From Marivirga atlantica (GTDB taxonomy: Bacteria > Bacteroidota > Bacteroidia > Cytophagales > Cyclobacteriaceae): a DNA stretch of 64,000 nucleotides. The position numbers and the translations under genes were made by a program. Below are positions 1 to 7,020 of this stretch, one piece after another. The notes under the pieces are model-generated. The model was given only the letters and a program-made list of their open reading frames with translations. It was not told the DNA's origin and made no database searches. The stretch spans positions 248,001-312,000 of the forward strand of contig NZ_JAERQG010000003.1 in the NCBI RefSeq assembly GCF_016734805.1. The letters are read 5' to 3'. Every line of letters starts with the position of its first letter. The first letter of the stretch is position 1.

Positions 1-284
1 GATCCGTAAATTCCACCAATTGATCCTCCTGACCAGACCACCATAAATGGCACAAGAAAGAAAGCAATTGGAGACCTGGTGGTAGCTCCAATAACGATTT
101 GGTTCATTTCATGCCTAATCCACGTTCCTTTCGGAGGATTGTTCAGGTCAAATCCATCAGAATTAATATTACCAAAGGCTTCAGATATTTTAAATATGTT
201 ATGACAGCTTTGGCATTGGGCTAAATCCGTTTGGATATTGATATGCTGGCTCTGAACATCTGTATTACAGTTCGGACATTTCAT
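1..284 (-). CDS. Zinc-ribbon membrane protein, 3' part cut off by window edge
   Basis: The start codon is at 282-284 and the frame stays open to the window edge, giving about 94 residues of an incomplete protein. Residues 3-6 (CPNC) and 24-27 (CQSC) form two CxxC knuckles, as in a small zinc ribbon. From about residue 73 the chain is strongly hydrophobic (AFFLVPFMVVW), so a membrane segment begins where the sequence ends. Proteins with an N-terminal zinc ribbon followed by membrane helices are common in Bacteroidetes, but I do not recognise a specific family. The reading frame is well supported by the cysteine pattern; the function is unknown. Confidence 0.7.
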   Translation of the reverse strand, partial: MKCPNCNTDVQSQHINIQTDLAQCQSCHNIFKISEAFGNINSDGFDLNNPPKGTWIRHEMNQIVIGATTRSPIAFFLVPFMVVWSGGSIGGIYG

Positions 285-496
285 ACTAAAAATTTTGAGT
301 AAAAATTAAGCTAATATAATATTTACTTTATACATGTTTAAGCTCCGTTTATGAACAGAGTAACAGGCATATATTTTCGCTTTTCAGCTAGCTAAAAAAC
401 ATTTGAATTTAGCCAAACTATGAACTTAGAAAATTAAAATATGAGATTATCTTTTCTTGGATTGTTGTCTGAACTACTTCAATTAAAGTCTGTCAA

Positions 497-549
497 CCCT
501 CCCAACCTTCCCTAAGTAAATCCTAGGCAGGCACTTCTCCAAGGAGGAG
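497..549 (+). repeat. 53-nt dispersed repeat, copy A
   Basis: This segment aligns without gaps to 710-762, with 43 of 53 positions identical by hand count. It begins with a CCCTCCCAACCTTCCC core and ends with CTCCAAGGAGGAG, and the last part can fold as a short CTCC/GGAG hairpin. Its intergenic position and similarity to copy B suggest a REP-type or degenerate mobile repeat. Confidence 0.65.
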
Positions 550-605
550 AATATCAACGAAATAATGGTAATTAACATCCAAAATCAAATTCCCTTTTTA
601 CCGAG

Positions 606-680
606 ATCGTCATTGCAAGGCGCTAGCCGCGGCAATCTCACAAAGATGAACAAGATTGCTTCGTACCTCGCAATGACGAT
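606..680. repeat. REP-like imperfect palindrome
   Basis: The 15-nt ends ATCGTCATTGCAAGG (606-620) and CCTCGCAATGACGAT (666-680) are inverted copies with one mismatch. Inside lies a second inverted pair, GCAATCT near 632-638 and AGATTGC near 653-659. The nested arms would give a cruciform or long stem-loop. From memory, palindromes with a CGTCATTGCGAGG end are repeated in many bacterial genomes, including Bacteroidetes; the number of copies in this genome cannot be seen here. Confidence 0.75.
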
Positions 681-709
681 GAAGTTAAGAGATTTGTTTA
701 CTGAGTTAA

Positions 710-762
710 TCCTCCCAGCCTTCCCGAAGTAAATACGGGATAGGCACTTCTCCACGGGGGAG
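710..762 (+). repeat. 53-nt dispersed repeat, copy B
   Basis: This is the second copy of the repeat at 497-549. It contains an internal inverted pair TCCCG (722-726) and CGGGA (736-740), and ends with CTCCACGGGGGAG. It stops about 50 bp before the start codon at 812, so it may lie in the leader of that gene. Confidence 0.65.
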
Positions 763-811
763 TTTTCCATAACACGCATTTTCTGTATATTCAGCATAAA
801 ATTGAGAGATC

Positions 812-2410
812 ATGCAAAAGCTACTTATCGGATTGTTTTTTCTGAGCTGCACCACGCTAGCCACAGCACAAAAGCGCAGGCTTCCACAAAATATTTCAAG
901 CTGGAGCAATAATGAATACGCACCCAAATTAACAGCAGACGGCCGCACCTTGCTCTACATGTCTGACTATACTGATTCCGGAGAACCTGAAATATTCATC
1001 AGCACTGCTATAGGAAATAATTGGAGTAAAGGGCAGAAGGTGGACATTCCTAATAAAAACATGATCCCTTTTGGTGCATACAACATCTCCTATGATGGTG
1101 AGCAGTTGATCTATGCTTCCAAGAAAAGTCCTGGAATTGGCGGTTATGATATTCGCTTTCAGCAAAAGGAAGGTAATAACAGCTGGGGACAATCTGTTAA
1201 CCCAGGCAAGCCACTCAACTCTCCCTTAAACGAGATGGATCCTACCCTATCGGCAGATGGCAAAACATTGTATTTCAGCCGTTGTGAAACATTGGATCCT
1301 GATGGTGGAAATTGCAAAATCTACGCTGCCGAATTTTTGGGAGATGTTTACTGGAAAGAACCTGAGGAAATCAAACTGGATTTAGCCTCCTCCTCCTTTG
1401 TAAACCCAGTAATACTACCCGATAATAAAACGCTTTACTTCGCTGCCCTCAATAAAGAGGGGAATTACGACTTCTATATGAGCCGCAAGGAAGCTAATGG
1501 CTGGAGCAAGCCACTGCCTATGGATTTTCTGAATACGGATGCGCATGATCGTTACATTGGTGTTACTGCTTTGGGTGATGTAGCTTACATTCATGAAGAA
1601 GATGAGCGCGGCTATGATTTGTATATGGTTAAAGTACCGGAAGCATTTCAGCCGGCTAAAGTGTATTACCTGGAAGGTACAGTCACCAATCTACCAGCAA
1701 AAGCTTTGATAAAAGCCACAGATGTAGCAACAGATCAAGAATTGGTTCGGTTAATTCTCGACCCGGCAGATAAAACCTTTGGTATTTATATACCTGAAGG
1801 CCATCAGGTAGACTTTTCTATAGAAACCAAGGAATCAGGCTATGGCTATTATAGCGAGTATTTGGATTTGGAAGATTTAGGATCGTCTAAGAAGGTAGTG
1901 AAAGACATCCTGCTTCCTACTTTGGAGAGTGGGCAAGCCTATCCGGCAGCCATCGTATTTGAAGAAAATTCAGCAGACTTTGTTTCCGGAGCTGAGGAAG
2001 AGTTAGACCGATTGATCACCCTCATGAAACAAAACCGCGACTTTCATTTCAAGCTGGAGGTTTATCAAGCAAGTGTAACAGAATCAGATCAATATGCCGA
2101 CAGCTTAACGGAGACACGTTATGATACACTTTTAGTTACAGCCAACAAAATGGATTCTATTTCAGAAAACACCACAGAAGTTTCAGCTACTGATAGCACA
2201 AGTTTTGAGTATACCCCTCTTGAAGAAATCGTGACTATTTACCATAACGACCTTAGCCAAAAACGAGCCGATGCCATTACCGCCTATTTATTGGATAAAG
2301 GGGTACCTGAGAGCATGTTTAGCACCAGTGGCAAAGGTGCAAATGCTGAGTTGAATTATTCTGATTTAGAAAGAGATAGAAATTATAAGGTGGTGTTTAG
2401 TCTGGAGTGA
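812..2410 (+). CDS. Exported PD40 beta-propeller protein with degenerate OmpA-like C-terminus
   Basis: The 532-residue product starts with a signal peptide ending near ATAQ (about residue 20), so it is exported. Residues about 35-285 contain five PD40/WD40-like repeats of the type 'LTADGRTLLYMSD' and 'LSADGKTLYFSR', which build a beta-propeller. A small beta-sandwich-like stretch follows. The C-terminal part (about 385-532) matches the OmpA peptidoglycan-binding fold in outline (IVFEENSADF at the start, QKRADAI near 484-490, KGA after it). However, the usual HTDxxG segment is missing and about 50-60 unrelated residues sit between the halves. PD40-OmpA proteins normally link the outer membrane to peptidoglycan; whether this one still binds is doubtful. 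Confidence 0.85.
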   Translation: MQKLLIGLFFLSCTTLATAQKRRLPQNISSWSNNEYAPKLTADGRTLLYMSDYTDSGEPEIFISTAIGNNWSKGQKVDIPNKNMIPFGAYNISYDGEQLIYASKKSPGIGGYDIRFQQKEGNNSWGQSVNPGKPLNSPLNEMDPTLSADGKTLYFSRCETLDPDGGNCKIYAAEFLGDVYWKEPEEIKLDLASSSFVNPVILPDNKTLYFAALNKEGNYDFYMSRKEANGWSKPLPMDFLNTDAHDRYIGVTALGDVAYIHEEDERGYDLYMVKVPEAFQPAKVYYLEGTVTNLPAKALIKATDVATDQELVRLILDPADKTFGIYIPEGHQVDFSIETKESGYGYYSEYLDLEDLGSSKKVVKDILLPTLESGQAYPAAIVFEENSADFVSGAEEELDRLITLMKQNRDFHFKLEVYQASVTESDQYADSLTETRYDTLLVTANKMDSISENTTEVSATDSTSFEYTPLEEIVTIYHNDLSQKRADAITAYLLDKGVPESMFSTSGKGANAELNYSDLERDRNYKVVFSLE

Positions 2411-2444
2411 TTCTGCTACAATCTCTCATTTCTATCTTCCAGAA

Positions 2445-4430
2445 TCAGCTCATCATCCTGTCATCAGCTTTGAAAGCCCCACGCATATGGAGAATCCATT
2501 GTGATTCATTGAGTGGGGAAACACCTTTATAAGCTCTTGTCTTTTCTTCACTGAAACTTGTCTTTTCATATCCGTCTAGTGTGAGTTTAAGCCTTCCTTT
2601 ACCAGAAGTAGTAGCATTAAATTGAATGGAGTAATCCATAGCTTCGGCTACAGCTACCCTTCCTTTCATACTAAAATACTCCCCCTCAAAAAGTGGAGAT
2701 TCTATTTGTGCATGCATCTGATTTAGGTCACCCGAAATTGCTCCTAATAATTCCTGATGTGCTTTGATTTCAAAAGCATACATAGGTTCAAGCAAATCGG
2801 TACCAGCATTTTCCAAAGCTCGCATCACTCCCATTGGTGTGGCTAACAAAAAATCACCGGGATTGGAGTGGACTGTATGCTCTTCTCCAGCAAGCAAGGT
2901 GATCTTAATATCCGTTACTTCATAGCCATGAATACCCTGTTTGAGCGTCCACGGAATAGCTCGCTTCACTTCATTGATGTACTTATTGCTTACATCGCTG
3001 GTACGCACCGTATTCTCAAATTCAACACCACTGCCAGCTGGAGCAGGCTCTATCAGGAAAGTCATGATTGCCCAGCAAGGTTTAGGCATCCAGTAGCGCA
3101 CATAGCCCTCAGCAGCTTTGGTAGGTGTTTCTTTGTAAATAACTTGAGGCTGAAGAAATTCAGCGGCAATTCCCCACCTTTCCTGCAGACTGTCTTTCAA
3201 TACTTCCGTTTGGATGGGGCCTAATATCTTGATATGAAATTCGCGTTCTTCCTTAAACCATCTGAAGTCCAATACAGGATCTTCCATATGGAGTATTTCT
3301 AAAGCTTCCCCTAACTTCTGGTAGTCCTTATCCTCTAAAGGCTTCACTTCCACCCCTAATACCGCATGGCTTATAGGGGTAAAACCATCCGCTATTTTTG
3401 AAGTTCCTAAAACATCCCCTGCCTGAATAGCTTCCGAAGTGGTAACCAAGCCTATTTCTCCTGTTTGTAATTCTGTTACCTGTTCCAATCCGCTGGCCTC
3501 TGCTTTAAAAATCTGATTCACCTTAATCTCCCGTTCCAGCTGTTGTGAATAGATACTATCCTTTGTTTTAATAGTAGCTCCATAAGATTTGAGGTAGGAT
3601 AACCTTCCTAATTTATCGTGATACTCTACTTTGAACACTCTGGCACTGATCTTTTCATAGCTTTGCCTGGCCTCGGGTACCTTTTGCTCCAGTTCTTGCA
3701 GCAAAGCTTCTATGCCAATGCCTAGCTTAGCACTTCCGAAAATGGCAGTTTGCAGCATTTGGTTTTTAATATAGGGAGTAGCCAGATGCTGGATTCTCTG
3801 CAAATCATCCGTTTGGCCACCAAGATAAGCTTCCATAAAAGCTTCATCACATTCTGCCAGATTTTCTAATGATTGCTCCAGGATGTAGGAATCAAAGCCC
3901 TTTGCCTCTGCCATTGGAATAAGTTCAACTTGCTCATGAGTAATTTTAGGAAGATTGATAGCAAACAATTTAGCGTCTAACTCCTTCTGGAAATCTGAAA
4001 ATACCTGCTCAAGCTCTACTCCATCTCGGTCTATTTTGTTAAAGAAAATGATGACCGGAAGCTTCCGCTCTTTGAGACTCTCCCATAGATTTAAAGTATG
4101 CGCCTGCACGCCTTCTTTAGCGGAAACCACTAATATTACACCATCCAGAATAGACAGGGAGCGATCTACCTCTGCTGCAAAATCGAGGTGACCGGGCGTA
4201 TCTACCAGTTGGAAGGTCGTGCCCTTCCATAAAAAATTTACAGAGGAAGCTTTTATGGATATCCCTCTACTTTTCTCCATTGCCAGTGCATCAGTTATGG
4301 CAGATCCTTTATCCACGCTTCCCAAGGCTTTTGTAGCTCCTGCCTGATGTAGCAGGCACTCGGTGAGAGAAGTCTTCCCTGCATCTACATGTGCTAGAAT
4401 CCCTATCGTTAAAACTTTATTTTCTGCCAT
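2445..4430 (-). CDS. TetM/TetO-like ribosomal-protection translational GTPase
   Basis: The 661-residue protein is collinear with tetracycline ribosomal protection proteins and related to EF-G. GTPase motifs are intact: AHVDAGKT (residues 13-20), RGISI (55-59), DTPGH (77-81), NKID (131-134) and GSAK further on. Domain II, the EF-G-like domain IV and the C-terminal domain follow at the usual total length of about 640-660. Known family members use GTP to eject tetracycline from the ribosomal decoding site. The gene stands alone, without a conjugation gene, recombinase or tet regulator, so it may be an ancestral chromosomal homologue. Actual resistance is inference. EF-G itself is excluded by the TetM-like spacing and the SVDKG segment. 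Confidence 0.85.
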   Translation of the reverse strand: MAENKVLTIGILAHVDAGKTSLTECLLHQAGATKALGSVDKGSAITDALAMEKSRGISIKASSVNFLWKGTTFQLVDTPGHLDFAAEVDRSLSILDGVILVVSAKEGVQAHTLNLWESLKERKLPVIIFFNKIDRDGVELEQVFSDFQKELDAKLFAINLPKITHEQVELIPMAEAKGFDSYILEQSLENLAECDEAFMEAYLGGQTDDLQRIQHLATPYIKNQMLQTAIFGSAKLGIGIEALLQELEQKVPEARQSYEKISARVFKVEYHDKLGRLSYLKSYGATIKTKDSIYSQQLEREIKVNQIFKAEASGLEQVTELQTGEIGLVTTSEAIQAGDVLGTSKIADGFTPISHAVLGVEVKPLEDKDYQKLGEALEILHMEDPVLDFRWFKEEREFHIKILGPIQTEVLKDSLQERWGIAAEFLQPQVIYKETPTKAAEGYVRYWMPKPCWAIMTFLIEPAPAGSGVEFENTVRTSDVSNKYINEVKRAIPWTLKQGIHGYEVTDIKITLLAGEEHTVHSNPGDFLLATPMGVMRALENAGTDLLEPMYAFEIKAHQELLGAISGDLNQMHAQIESPLFEGEYFSMKGRVAVAEAMDYSIQFNATTSGKGRLKLTLDGYEKTSFSEEKTRAYKGVSPLNESQWILHMRGAFKADDRMMS

Positions 4431-4496
4431 GAAGCCGTAAACTTATCATTTTGAATAGAAACTAAAACGGGATTGGGAATAATTGCAATTATAAAC

Positions 4497-4955
4497 TCAT
4501 AGTAAGGGTAAGGCAAAATAGGCTGCCACTAACAGTGCCGGAAAAGCCCGATAAAGCACAGGAATAAGCTGCTGTAAATCTAACCCTTTAGTTAAGCGCA
4601 AAATAATTAATATCAAGGTACAAAAGGTAATTGTACCTCCTCCGATTAACAACATGTTTAGCGCTCCAGGAAAATGATTGAGATAGAATAAAATTCCTAT
4701 TGTAGTAATTGCTGTACCAATCCACAAAACTTTAGGCATAAGTACATGCCCTAACAAGTCGTTGAAATCTCTCTCCTTTTCTGATGGTTCAGATTGGCCA
4801 TTAGGAAGCTGAGCAAATAAAAAGAATACCAAACCTAAGCCTGATATACTGATAGAATATAGCAGGTCGATTTTGGAACCTAATAGCTGCAATGCTATAG
4901 CAATAACCAGAATCCCCATCATTAGAAGCTCAGCTTTATTTAAAATTTTCTTCAT
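4497..4955 (-). CDS. Small integral membrane protein, unknown function
   Basis: The 152-residue protein has about five hydrophobic helices, near residues 10-26, 31-50, 75-95, 99-121 and 137-152. A short hydrophilic loop, rich in charged residues (about 51-72), lies between the second and third. There is no cleavable signal peptide, cysteine cluster or enzymatic motif. It lies 66 bp upstream of the TetM-like gene on the same strand, so the two could be co-transcribed, though the gap is not tight. A promoter-like TATGTTTG lies just upstream. I do not recognise the family. Confidence 0.7.
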   Translation of the reverse strand: MKKILNKAELLMMGILVIAIALQLLGSKIDLLYSISISGLGLVFFLFAQLPNGQSEPSEKERDFNDLLGHVLMPKVLWIGTAITTIGILFYLNHFPGALNMLLIGGGTITFCTLILIILRLTKGLDLQQLIPVLYRAFPALLVAAYFALPLL

Positions 4956-4977
4956 AGTGCCTTAATTTCGTAAATAA

Positions 4978-4985
4978 CAAACATA
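4978..4985 (-). promoter_or_regulatory. -7 promoter element (TATGTTTG) for the 4955 gene
   Basis: On the minus strand this reads TATGTTTG, matching the Bacteroidetes primary-sigma -7 consensus TAnnTTTG, and sits 22 bp ahead of the start codon. No clear TTG is seen at the -33 position. Confidence 0.4.
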
Positions 4986-5028
4986 ATAAATTTATTAGCT
5001 TGCTATCTAAACATTTCAGGAAACACTA

Positions 5029-5232
5029 ATGTCAGACGGAAGAAATAGAAAAGATATCCAAATAGGAATAGAGGTGGAAGTTGTACAAAAGCAGGACCAA
5101 AGATCTGGTGACTTAACAAATGGCTTTGTGAAAAAGATATTAACCAAATCTTCATTCCATCCTCATGGTATTAAGGTAATGTTAGAAACTGGTGAAGTAG
5201 GCAGAGTAAAGGATATTGTTGAGGAAGAATAG
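5029..5232 (+). CDS. ywbE: YwbE family protein (DUF2196)
   Basis: The 67-residue protein matches the small YwbE family along its whole length. Diagnostic features are NRKDIQIGIEVEVV near the start, KDQRSG-like 'KQDQRSGDLTNG', SSFHPHGIKV and the ending GEVGRVKDI. The family is widespread in bacteria but has no established biochemical role; the fold is expected to be a small beta-barrel. The gene is alone on its strand and ends at a bidirectional hairpin terminator shared with the convergent gene. Confidence 0.9.
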   Translation: MSDGRNRKDIQIGIEVEVVQKQDQRSGDLTNGFVKKILTKSSFHPHGIKVMLETGEVGRVKDIVEEE

Positions 5233-5265
5233 ACATAAAATCACTTAACAACCCCACAAAAAAAA

Positions 5266-5293
5266 CTCATGATAACTAAATCATGAGCTTTTT
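5266..5293. terminator. Bidirectional rho-independent terminator
   Basis: An 8-bp stem CTCATGAT/ATCATGAG (5266-5273 and 5280-5287) with a 6-nt loop is followed by CTTTTT on the plus strand and preceded by a run of A, so it can end transcription from both the ywbE gene and the convergent gene at 5328-5735. Confidence 0.8.
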
Positions 5294-5327
5294 AATTAAG
5301 CATTAAAAATTTGATTTTAACGCTTAC

Positions 5328-5735
5328 TTATTTTGCCTGCCAAACAACCTCTTTGTGGTCGTTACCAGCTTGCAATACAATTCTTGTTGGGTTTGGTGCT
5401 AAAGCTAACGTTACCTTAGGGCTTTTAAAGTCATCAGCTTCAACTAATACGCCATGGCCAGGAGCTACCTCAAACGTGTCGCCATCAACTATGTATTCAT
5501 CTGCCAGGTAAGCAATAGGAAGTAACACATCATTATCAGGACAGAATTCATCATGTACCTGAGCCAATGCATCTTCCATATATTCTCCATAATTTTCAAT
5601 GAAGTCGTCTTCAGCATCATGAAGCTCCTCCTCAATTTTGTCATAGTCCTTATCAGCATAAGTAAGCTTGCTTAATGCAATCTTCTTTTTCACTAAATCT
5701 GTAAGGTCTTTGTCTAATTTCTTTATATCTACCAT
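5328..5735 (-). CDS. Acidic hypothetical protein conserved in Bacteroidetes
   Basis: The 135-residue product is soluble and acidic. Its N-terminal half is helical and rich in Asp/Glu/Lys (YDKIEEELHDAEDDF), and the C-terminal half looks like beta strands (DTFEVAPGHGVLVEADDF). There is no signal peptide or membrane segment, so it is probably cytoplasmic. No catalytic motif is recognisable. The gene is monocistronic, with a terminator directly behind it. I believe similar proteins occur in other Cytophagales, but no function is known to me. Confidence 0.75.
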   Translation of the reverse strand: MVDIKKLDKDLTDLVKKKIALSKLTYADKDYDKIEEELHDAEDDFIENYGEYMEDALAQVHDEFCPDNDVLLPIAYLADEYIVDGDTFEVAPGHGVLVEADDFKSPKVTLALAPNPTRIVLQAGNDHKEVVWQAK

Positions 5736-5860
5736 TTGATTTATATAAGGTTAAACCGTTTTCGAGCTGTAAAATTCCTGTAATTGCTTTGAACTTCCAA
5801 GCTTTCCTAACACTAATTAGGATAAGTTTCTCTTTTATTTCAATTACTAAGTAAAAGCCT

Positions 5861-5868
5861 TAATTTTG
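5861..5868 (+). promoter_or_regulatory. -7 promoter element (TAATTTTG) for hppD
   Basis: TAATTTTG matches the Bacteroidetes TAnnTTTG element and lies 30 bp ahead of the hppD start codon. The -33 box is not obvious. Confidence 0.5.
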
Positions 5869-5898
5869 ATACACAACATTAAAATAACTACTGAATAA

Positions 5899-6993
5899 AT
5901 GGAGCAAGATTTTTTACCTATAAAAGGAACAGATTACATTGAATTTTATGTAGGCAATGCCAAGCAATCATGCATGTTTTATCAGACAGCTTTCGGCTTT
6001 GAATTGAAAGCTTATGCTGGTCCTGAAACTGGCGTGAGAGACCGAGTTTCTTATATGTTACAACAGGGCAAAATTCGTTTAGTACTTACCTCTGCATTAA
6101 AGCCTGACTCTCCTATCACCGAACATGTTACCAAGCATGGTGATGGTGTTAAAGTATTAGCCCTTTGGGTGGATGATGCTGAATTATCATACAAAGAAAC
6201 TACCAGCCGTGGTGCTAAATCCCACACCGAACCAAAAGTTTTGGAAGATGAAAATGGTAAAGTAACTATTTCAAGTATTCATACTTATGGCGAGACAATC
6301 CATACTTTTGTAGATCGCTCTCAGTATGATGGTCCTTTCCTTCCTGGATTTGTAGAGAAGAAAAGTGAGCTTCCGGCTTCTCCAATTGGTTTGGAGTATG
6401 TTGACCATTGTGTTGGTAATGTAGGCTGGGGTGAAATGAATACATGGGTTGAGTTTTACGAAAAAGTGATGGGCTTCAGCCTCTTATTAACTTTCGATGA
6501 CAAAGATATTTCTACTGACTACACTGCTTTAATGAGTAAGGTAGTATCCAATGGTAATGGTTATATTAAATTCCCTATCAATGAGCCTGCTGAGGGTAAA
6601 AAGAAATCGCAGATTGAAGAGTATATAGATTTCTATAATGGCGCAGGTGTACAGCATATAGCTATTGCCACAAAAGATATTTGCCAAACAGTTTCTGAAA
6701 TGAAAAAACGAGGAGTCGAATTTCTTCATGTCCCTGAAAACTATTATGAAGATTTGCACGAACGTGTAGGCGAAATAGATGAAGACATCCAACCTTTAAA
6801 GGATTTGAATATTTTAGTAGATAGAGATGATGAAGGCTATCTGCTTCAGATATTTACAAAGCCGGTTCAGGACAGACCAACTGTTTTTTATGAAATAATC
6901 CAGAGAAAAGGCGCTAAGTCGTTCGGAAAAGGTAACTTCAAAGCATTATTTGAAGCAATTGAAAGAGAACAAGAACTTAGAGGAAACCTATAA
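5899..6993 (+). CDS. hppD: 4-Hydroxyphenylpyruvate dioxygenase
   Basis: This Fe(II) enzyme converts 4-hydroxyphenylpyruvate to homogentisate in tyrosine degradation. The 364-residue length fits the family. It has two vicinal-oxygen-chelate repeats: an N-terminal one with DYIEFYVGNAKQ and a catalytic C-terminal one. The expected iron ligands are the His in YVDHCVGN (about 169), the His in GVQHIAIAT (about 253) and the Glu in FYEIIQRKG (about 331). The first start codon fits the family N-terminus. No homogentisate dioxygenase or fumarylacetoacetase gene is adjacent, so the rest of the pathway must lie elsewhere. The next gene begins 27 bp downstream and may be co-transcribed. Confidence 0.95.
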   Translation: MEQDFLPIKGTDYIEFYVGNAKQSCMFYQTAFGFELKAYAGPETGVRDRVSYMLQQGKIRLVLTSALKPDSPITEHVTKHGDGVKVLALWVDDAELSYKETTSRGAKSHTEPKVLEDENGKVTISSIHTYGETIHTFVDRSQYDGPFLPGFVEKKSELPASPIGLEYVDHCVGNVGWGEMNTWVEFYEKVMGFSLLLTFDDKDISTDYTALMSKVVSNGNGYIKFPINEPAEGKKKSQIEEYIDFYNGAGVQHIAIATKDICQTVSEMKKRGVEFLHVPENYYEDLHERVGEIDEDIQPLKDLNILVDRDDEGYLLQIFTKPVQDRPTVFYEIIQRKGAKSFGKGNFKALFEAIEREQELRGNL

Positions 6994-7020
6994 AAAATTA
7001 TTGCATAAGCCTTAAAAACT

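Larger units (their letters stand above)
285..811. other. 527-bp intergenic region carrying repeats
   Basis: No convincing coding sequence is visible here. The left part (285-480) is plain AT-rich DNA. The right part holds two copies of a 53-nt repeat at 497-549 and 710-762 on either side of an imperfect palindrome at 606-680, each listed separately. It separates a leftward gene from the rightward gene at 812, so promoters for both should lie here, but I could not find a clear TAnnTTTG element. Confidence 0.6.

Noticed and set aside
585-948. Two minus-strand open frames over the repeat region and the start of the 812 gene
   Set aside because: They run through the repeats and the beginning of a well-supported gene on the other strand, with no family features and unnatural composition.
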